Origin: Geobacteraceae bacterium
Lineage (GTDB): Bacteria > Desulfobacterota > Desulfuromonadia > Geobacterales > Geobacteraceae
Length of the DNA stretch: 12,792 bases
Direction: 5' to 3'
NCBI GenBank assembly: GCA_012797715.1
Contig: JAAZOO010000180.1
Span: 1 to 12,792, forward strand
Shown here: positions 5,973-12,792 of the stretch, piece after piece
Layout: each line of letters opens with the position of its first letter
How positions within the stretch are numbered: the stretch's first letter is position 1
The notes under the pieces: generated by a model
The model's database searches: none
The model's input: only the letters and a program-made list of their open reading frames with translations
Told to the model about the DNA's origin: nothing
Made by a program: the position numbers and the translations under genes

Positions 5973-7074
5973 ATGAAAATATCACGAATACAGATTCATT
6001 CCTTCCGGAACATTACGCGCGCTGATCTCCGCCCCTCAGAGAGATTCAATATACTCATCGGCAACAACGCCCAAGGTAAAACAAATCTTCTTGAGGCCAT
6101 GTATCTCCTGGGAACCATGAAATCGTTCCGCATGGCAAGAAACTGCGAACTCATTACCTACGATTCTCCCTGTTCCCACGTGAAAGGATGGGGAATCAGG
6201 GACGGTGTGGAGCGCGAAATTTCCGTAACGATAACACACTCCGGTAAGAAGGCGTTCATCGACGGCAAGCCGGCGCTACGACTTTCCGACTTTTTCGGCA
6301 ACTTCAATATGGTCGTTTTCTCCCCGGAAGACATTTCCATGGTACGGGGACTTCCCGAGGTACGCAGACGATTCCTGGACAGGGCCGTTTTCAGCATCGA
6401 TCCGGGGTATCTGACACTTCACCACGAGTATTCCAGGATACTCAAGAACAGGAACGCCCTTCTAAAACAGGGGATACGCGACGGCCTTTCCGCCTGGACC
6501 GACAAGCTTGCCGATAGCGCTTCTCGAGTCATCGAGAAAAGAACAGTATTCATCCGAGAGCTGGATGCCCTGCTGCGTGATTTCTATTCGTCAATAGCAG
6601 GCGCAAAGCAGGAAGCCGCAATAACGTACCGGACCCGGTGCATCGATTTCTCAAACGACACGGATTCGCTTCGCCAGAGGATACGCCATTCCCTAGAGCG
6701 CAGTATCCCGGATGAAATCCGCAGGGGCACAACCCTTACAGGCCCCCACCGGGATGACATTGAGTTTTCGCTGAACGGCAAACCCCTGAACCACCATGGT
6801 TCCCAAGGCGAACAGCGGAGTTTCATCCTGGCCCTCAAGATGGCCGAAATAGAGTATATGAAGGTTCGGTGGGGAAATCCGCCGGTTCTCCTCCTTGATG
6901 ACATGACGTCCGAGCTGGACCGGGAGAGGAACAAAAACCTGATGAACTTTCTGAAGGAAAAGGAGATGCAGGTTTTCATTTCCACCACCGGTTTGGAAAA
7001 TATCAACCTGTCCGGTATCACCAACTATTCCACCTTTCCGGTATGCAACGGAAAGTTTTTCACTGAGGTAGCAC

Positions 7075-7085
<11 letters not shown>
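5973..7085 (+). CDS. recF: DNA replication and repair protein RecF
   Basis: RecF is an SMC-like ATPase that, with RecO and RecR, helps load RecA at single-strand gaps and stalled forks. The 370-residue protein starts MKISRIQIHSFRNI, as usual for the family. It has Walker A GNNAQGKT (30-37), a conserved FSPED (116-120), TGPHRDD (256-262), the ABC-type signature GSQGEQRS (276-283) and Walker B VLLLDDMTSELD (305-316). All ATPase motifs are intact. The upstream ribosome site is poor (GGA, about 6 bases before ATG), so expression may be low or coupled to dnaN, which is common for recF. The last 11 bases overlap the start of gyrB in another frame, which points to translational coupling. Confidence 0.98.
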
Positions 7086-9462
<2,377 letters not shown>

Positions 9463-9467
9463 AATCC

Positions 9468-9539
9468 GGCAAAGGGCACAAGGAGAAAGGCCAAGGGAAG
9501 AAGAAGACCCCTTTGTCCTTTCGCCCTTCGCCCTTTGCC
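9468..9539. repeat. Imperfect inverted repeat filling the gyrB-gyrA spacer
   Basis: A purine-rich left arm (9468-9497) and pyrimidine-rich right arm (9510-9539) are inverted copies, 24 of 30 positions matching by eye, around a purine loop AAGAAGAAGA plus two bases. The outermost ten bases (GGCAAAGGGC / GCCCTTTGCC) match perfectly. The arms are themselves built from degenerate AAGGGC-like units. In mRNA this would form a long hairpin between the two gyrase cistrons, ending 17 bases before the gyrA start codon. It may be a dispersed genomic repeat, which cannot be judged from one window. Confidence 0.75.
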
Positions 9540-9556
9540 TTTTCTGGGGTTTATAC

Positions 9557-12127
9557 ATGCTCGAAACCATCAACAAGACCTCCGTCAACATCGAAGACGA
9601 GATGAAGCGGTCCTACATGGACTATGCCATGAGCGTCATCATCGGCCGCGCCCTGCCGGACGTGCGGGACGGCCTGAAGCCGGTGCACCGCCGTTGCCTG
9701 TACGCCATGTACGACATGGGGAACGACTGGAACAAGCCGTACAAGAAGTCGGCCCGCGTGGTCGGGGACGTGATCGGTAAGTATCACCCCCACGGCGATA
9801 CGGCCGCCTACGACACCATCGTCCGCATGGCCCAGGACTTCTCGCTCCGCTACCCTCTGGTGGACGGCCAGGGGAACTTCGGCTCCGTGGACGGCGACTC
9901 GCCGGCGGCCATGCGCTACACCGAGATCCGCATGTCCCGGCTCGCCCACGAGCTCCTGGAGGACCTGGACAAGGAGACGGTGGAAACGGGTCCCAACTAC
10001 GACGGCTCGCTGCAGGAGCCGCTGGTGCTCCCGTCCAAGTTCCCCAACCTGCTGGTGAACGGTTCCGCCGGCATTGCCGTGGGCATGGCCACCAACATCC
10101 CCCCCCACAACCTGTCGGAAGTCATCGACGGGATCATCGCCCTCATCGGCAACCCCGACCTCTCCTTCGAGGAGCTGATCCGGCTGGTGCCAGGGCCCGA
10201 CTTTCCCACCGGCGGGTTCATCTACGGCCGGGAAGGGATCCTCCAGGCATACCGGACCGGCCGCGGCATCGTGCAGATGCGGGCCCGGGCCTTCGTGGAG
10301 ACCCAGAAGAAGACCGAGCGCCAGTCCATCATCGTCACCGAGATCCCCTACCAGGTGAACAAGGCCAACCTGGTGGCCAAGATCGCCGAGCTGGTGCGGG
10401 AGAAGAAGATCGAGGGGATTGCCGACCTCAGGGACGAGCCCGATCGGGACGGGATGCGCATCGTCATCGACCTGAAGCGGGACGAGAACCCCCAGGTGAT
10501 ACTCAATCATCTCTACAAGCAGACCCAGATGCAGTGCTCCTTCGGCATCAACATGCTGGCCATCGCCGGCGGCAGGCCCAAGCTCCTGAACCTGCGGGAG
10601 GCCATGACGCACTTCATCGATCACCGCCGGGAGATCGTCACCCGCCGCACCATCTTCGAGCTGAAAAAGGCGGAGGCGCGGGCACATATCCTGGAGGGCC
10701 TCAAGATCGCCCTGGACTGGCTCGATGCCGTCATCGAGCTGATCCGCGCGTCGAAAAACCCGGATGAGGCGAAGCTTGCCCTCATGGCCGGAGATTTCGC
10801 GGACCCGGTATTCCTGGAGAAGTTCGGCCTGACCCTTCCCCGGCAGGAAGAGCGGCCCCGGCTCTCGGACAAGCAGGCCCAGGCCATCCTGGAGATGCGG
10901 CTGCAGCGTCTGACCGGACTGGAGCGGGAGAAGATCCTCCAGGAGTACGCCGACATCCTGAGACTCATCGCCAGGCTCAAGGAGATCCTGGCCTCCGAGT
11001 CGGAGATCCTGAAGATCATCGTCGGGGAGCTGACCGAGCTGAAGGAGAAATTCGGCGACGAGCGGCGCACCGAGATTATCGACCAGACCGCCGAGATCTC
11101 CCTGGAGGACACCATCGTCGAGGAGGACGTGGTGGTCACCGTTTCCCACACCGGCTACATCAAGCGGACCGCGGTCTCCCAGTACCGGGCCCAGCGCCGT
11201 GGGGGCAAGGGGAAGTCCGGCATGAAGACCAAGGAGGAGGATTTCGTCGAGCACCTCTTCGTGGCCTCCAGCAAGGACTTCATGATGTTCTTCACCGACA
11301 CCGGCCGCGTCTATCTCCTCAAGGTCTACGAGATCCCCGAGGGGGGGAGGGCTACCCGCGGCAAGGCCATCGTCAACCTGCTGAATCTCCAGGCCGGGGA
11401 AAAGATCGCCACCATCCTGTCGGTGAAAGGCTTCGACGACGACCGGAACCTGATGATGGCCACCCGCAACGGCGTGGTCAAGAAGAGTCCGCTGCGGGAA
11501 TACGCCAACATCCGGAGCGGCGGGATCATCGCGGTCAACCTGGATGACGGCGACAAGCTTATCGGCGTCGCCCTGACCGACGGCAAACAGGACGTGCTCC
11601 TTGCCTCCCGGAACGGCAAGTCCATCCGCTTTCACGAGGATGACGCCCGTCCCATGGGGCGCGTGTCGAGAGGCGTGCGGGGGATGACGCTGGAGGACGA
11701 CGACATGGTGATCGGCATGGAGATCATCAACCCCAACGCCGCTTCTTCAACCATCTTTACCGTTACCGAAAACGGTTTCGGCAAGCGCACGAATCTGGAC
11801 GAATACCGCTTGCAAAGCCGCGGAGGCAAAGGTATCATCACCATCAAGACCACCGAGCGGAACGGCTGCGTGATCGATATCAAGCAGGTCACCGACGAGA
11901 ACGACCTGATGCTCATCACCGACCAGGGCAAGATCATCCGGATGCCGGTGGCGGGATTCTCGGTTATCGGCCGCAACACGCAGGGGGTAAGGCTGATGGT
12001 CACCGAGGAAGAGGAGAGGATCGTTGCGGTTGCCCGGCTCGCCGAGAAGGATGAAGGCGAGGAGGGGGACGAGCCGGAGACCGGGGAAGCGGAACCGACC
12101 GCTCCGGATGAAGGTGACGCGGAGTAG
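9557..12127 (+). CDS. gyrA: DNA gyrase subunit A
   Basis: GyrA cuts and rejoins DNA through its active-site tyrosine and wraps DNA with its C-terminal domain. The 856-residue protein has the N-terminal winged-helix and tower domain with DYAMSVIIGRALPDVRDGLK (about 22-41), the catalytic Tyr121 in AAMRYTEIRMS (E. coli Tyr122), and the quinolone region GKYHPHGDTAAYDTIVRMAQ (74-93). Thr82 and Asp86 there stand at the E. coli Ser83 and Asp87 positions. Thr at the first site is a common natural variant. The beta-pinwheel domain carries the GyrA box QRRGGKG (546-552), essential for wrapping, and a related QSRGGKG (753-759). The last 27 residues are strongly acidic (from EKDEGEEGDEPE). The start is supported by GGGG 7 bases upstream and by conservation of MDYAMSVI at the usual distance. 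It follows gyrB after a 94-base spacer that is mostly an inverted repeat. Confidence 0.99.
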   Translation: MLETINKTSVNIEDEMKRSYMDYAMSVIIGRALPDVRDGLKPVHRRCLYAMYDMGNDWNKPYKKSARVVGDVIGKYHPHGDTAAYDTIVRMAQDFSLRYPLVDGQGNFGSVDGDSPAAMRYTEIRMSRLAHELLEDLDKETVETGPNYDGSLQEPLVLPSKFPNLLVNGSAGIAVGMATNIPPHNLSEVIDGIIALIGNPDLSFEELIRLVPGPDFPTGGFIYGREGILQAYRTGRGIVQMRARAFVETQKKTERQSIIVTEIPYQVNKANLVAKIAELVREKKIEGIADLRDEPDRDGMRIVIDLKRDENPQVILNHLYKQTQMQCSFGINMLAIAGGRPKLLNLREAMTHFIDHRREIVTRRTIFELKKAEARAHILEGLKIALDWLDAVIELIRASKNPDEAKLALMAGDFADPVFLEKFGLTLPRQEERPRLSDKQAQAILEMRLQRLTGLEREKILQEYADILRLIARLKEILASESEILKIIVGELTELKEKFGDERRTEIIDQTAEISLEDTIVEEDVVVTVSHTGYIKRTAVSQYRAQRRGGKGKSGMKTKEEDFVEHLFVASSKDFMMFFTDTGRVYLLKVYEIPEGGRATRGKAIVNLLNLQAGEKIATILSVKGFDDDRNLMMATRNGVVKKSPLREYANIRSGGIIAVNLDDGDKLIGVALTDGKQDVLLASRNGKSIRFHEDDARPMGRVSRGVRGMTLEDDDMVIGMEIINPNAASSTIFTVTENGFGKRTNLDEYRLQSRGGKGIITIKTTERNGCVIDIKQVTDENDLMLITDQGKIIRMPVAGFSVIGRNTQGVRLMVTEEEERIVAVARLAEKDEGEEGDEPETGEAEPTAPDEGDAE

Positions 12128-12177
12128 GGGCGACCGGCTGGTTTCTCCAGTAACCCTGCATGATACAAGCAAAATGT

Positions 12178-12284
12178 TCCCTCCCCCTTGGCGGGGGAGG
12201 GTCAGGGTGGGGGGGAAGTTGCCATGAAATCGCAATGTTTCGGCTTCACCCACCCCCTGGCCCCACCCGTCACGGGAGGGGGAT
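12178..12284. repeat. Pair of inverted GC-rich REP-like units between gyrA and gpsA
   Basis: The left unit (about 12178-12216) contains a perfect 9-base-pair stem, CCCTCCCCC (12179-12187) with GGGGGAGGG (12193-12201), followed by a G-rich tail. The right unit (about 12247-12284) is a related copy in the opposite orientation, with CCCGTCACGGG at its core. About 30 unrelated bases separate the two. The arrangement resembles paired REP (BIME-like) elements. I recall similar C-rich/G-rich palindromes dispersed in Geobacter and other proteobacteria, but this is unverified here. There is no T run after either stem, so I do not call it a terminator. The whole 12128-12342 spacer holds no gene. Confidence 0.65.
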
Positions 12285-12342
12285 ATTGATTTGAGATGAA
12301 TATTCATCGGCGGGGCAACGGCAACGCCGACAGGAGGGTGTT

Positions 12343-12792
12343 ATGGGAGCCATAGGAGTGATAGGCGCCGGCAGCTGGGGAACGACGCTGGCGGACCTGC
12401 TGGCCAAAAAGGGTCATGACGTGATCCTGTGGGCATACGAGGCAGACCTGGTGAAGGAGATGGAGGAGACCCGCGTCAATTCCGTCTTTCTCCCCGGCAT
12501 CACGCTTTCGCCGCGCCTCCGGTTCACCAACTCCCTCCAGGAGGCGGCCTCGGGCAAGGAAATAGTCCTGTTCGTTTCGCCGACCCAGGTATTCAGGAGT
12601 GTCCTGAAGGGCGCCCTCCCCTTCCTGACCGAAGAGACGCTGCTGGTGAACGCGGCCAAGGGGGTCGAGCTCGATACCCTGAAGACCATATCCCAGATAA
12701 GCGCGGAACTACTTCCGGCCCGGCTGTTCGCCAATTTCTGCGTCATCTCGGGGCCGAGCTTCGCACGGGAGGTGGCCCAGGAGATGCCGACG
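12343..12792 (+). CDS. gpsA: NAD(P)-dependent glycerol-3-phosphate dehydrogenase, N-terminal part
   Basis: GpsA reduces dihydroxyacetone phosphate to sn-glycerol-3-phosphate with NAD(P)H in the cytoplasm, supplying the backbone for phospholipids. The 150 codons visible begin MGAIGVIGAGSWGTTLADLL, with the dinucleotide-binding glycine motif GAGSWG (8-13). They continue through NSVFLPGITL (46-55) and NAAKGVE (103-109), with Lys106 as the conserved active-site lysine, to SGPSFAREVA (136-145). The C-terminal substrate domain lies beyond the window edge. The start is clear: AGGAGG (12332-12337) lies 5 bases before the ATG. It follows gyrA after 215 bases containing REP-like repeats, so it may have its own transcript. 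No promoter stands out. Confidence 0.97.
   Translation, partial: MGAIGVIGAGSWGTTLADLLAKKGHDVILWAYEADLVKEMEETRVNSVFLPGITLSPRLRFTNSLQEAASGKEIVLFVSPTQVFRSVLKGALPFLTEETLLVNAAKGVELDTLKTISQISAELLPARLFANFCVISGPSFAREVAQEMPT

Noticed and set aside
9551..11635. A 694-codon open frame on the minus strand opposite gyrA
   Set aside because: It is the antisense shadow of a GC-rich gene. The predicted protein is repetitive Gly/Leu/Asp/His/Val sequence and matches no family I know.
12179..12201. The GC-rich stem after gyrA as a Rho-independent terminator
   Set aside because: The stem is strong but is followed by a G-rich stretch, not a run of T, and has a related inverted partner, so a REP-like repeat fits better.

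Overview
This window spans the chromosomal origin and replication-initiation locus of a Gram-negative bacterium. It is core housekeeping DNA, and I see no new defence, mobile or metabolic system. YidC has the long periplasmic domain of Gram-negative bacteria. GyrB is of the long (about 800-residue) class with an insert near its C-terminus. The order dnaA-dnaN-recF-gyrB-gyrA-gpsA, the mixed GC content and the GC-rich palindromic repeats resemble Geobacter and relatives (Desulfuromonadia). That placement comes from memory of the families, not a search, and is moderately confident.

Layout. Genes diverge from a central origin. Leftward (minus strand, from about 3000 to 1): rpmH (ribosomal protein L34), rnpA (RNase P protein), yidD, yidC and the first 198 codons of mnmE. 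They are packed as one likely operon behind a promoter with a perfect TTGACA -35 box. Rightward (plus strand, from 3205 to the end): dnaA, dnaN, recF, gyrB, gyrA and the first 150 codons of gpsA. Every gene therefore points away from the origin, along the direction of fork movement.

Intergenic DNA. The spacer between rpmH and dnaA (2920-3204) holds the rpmH promoter, two inverted repeats, and a compact cluster of three DnaA-box-like sequences just before dnaA. The spacer between dnaA and dnaN (4552-4772) holds further DnaA-box-like sequences, an A/T-rich run and a possible dnaN promoter. The origin may thus be split on both sides of dnaA. The gyrB-gyrA spacer is almost wholly an imperfect purine/pyrimidine inverted repeat. 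The gyrA-gpsA spacer holds a pair of inverted GC-rich REP-like units.

How the genes work together. DnaA opens the origin, and DnaN is the sliding clamp for the replicase. RecF acts in gap repair and fork recovery, and GyrB/GyrA form gyrase, which removes positive supercoils. The leftward operon supplies L34, the protein part of RNase P, the YidC membrane insertase with its small partner YidD, and the tRNA wobble-uridine GTPase MnmE. GpsA makes glycerol-3-phosphate for phospholipids.

Points worth a second look: rnpA starts at GTG two codons after the in-frame amber stop of rpmH; no jag gene lies between yidC and mnmE; base composition shifts from A/T-rich dnaA to GC-rich gyrB/gyrA; and two repeats sit in the gyr spacers.
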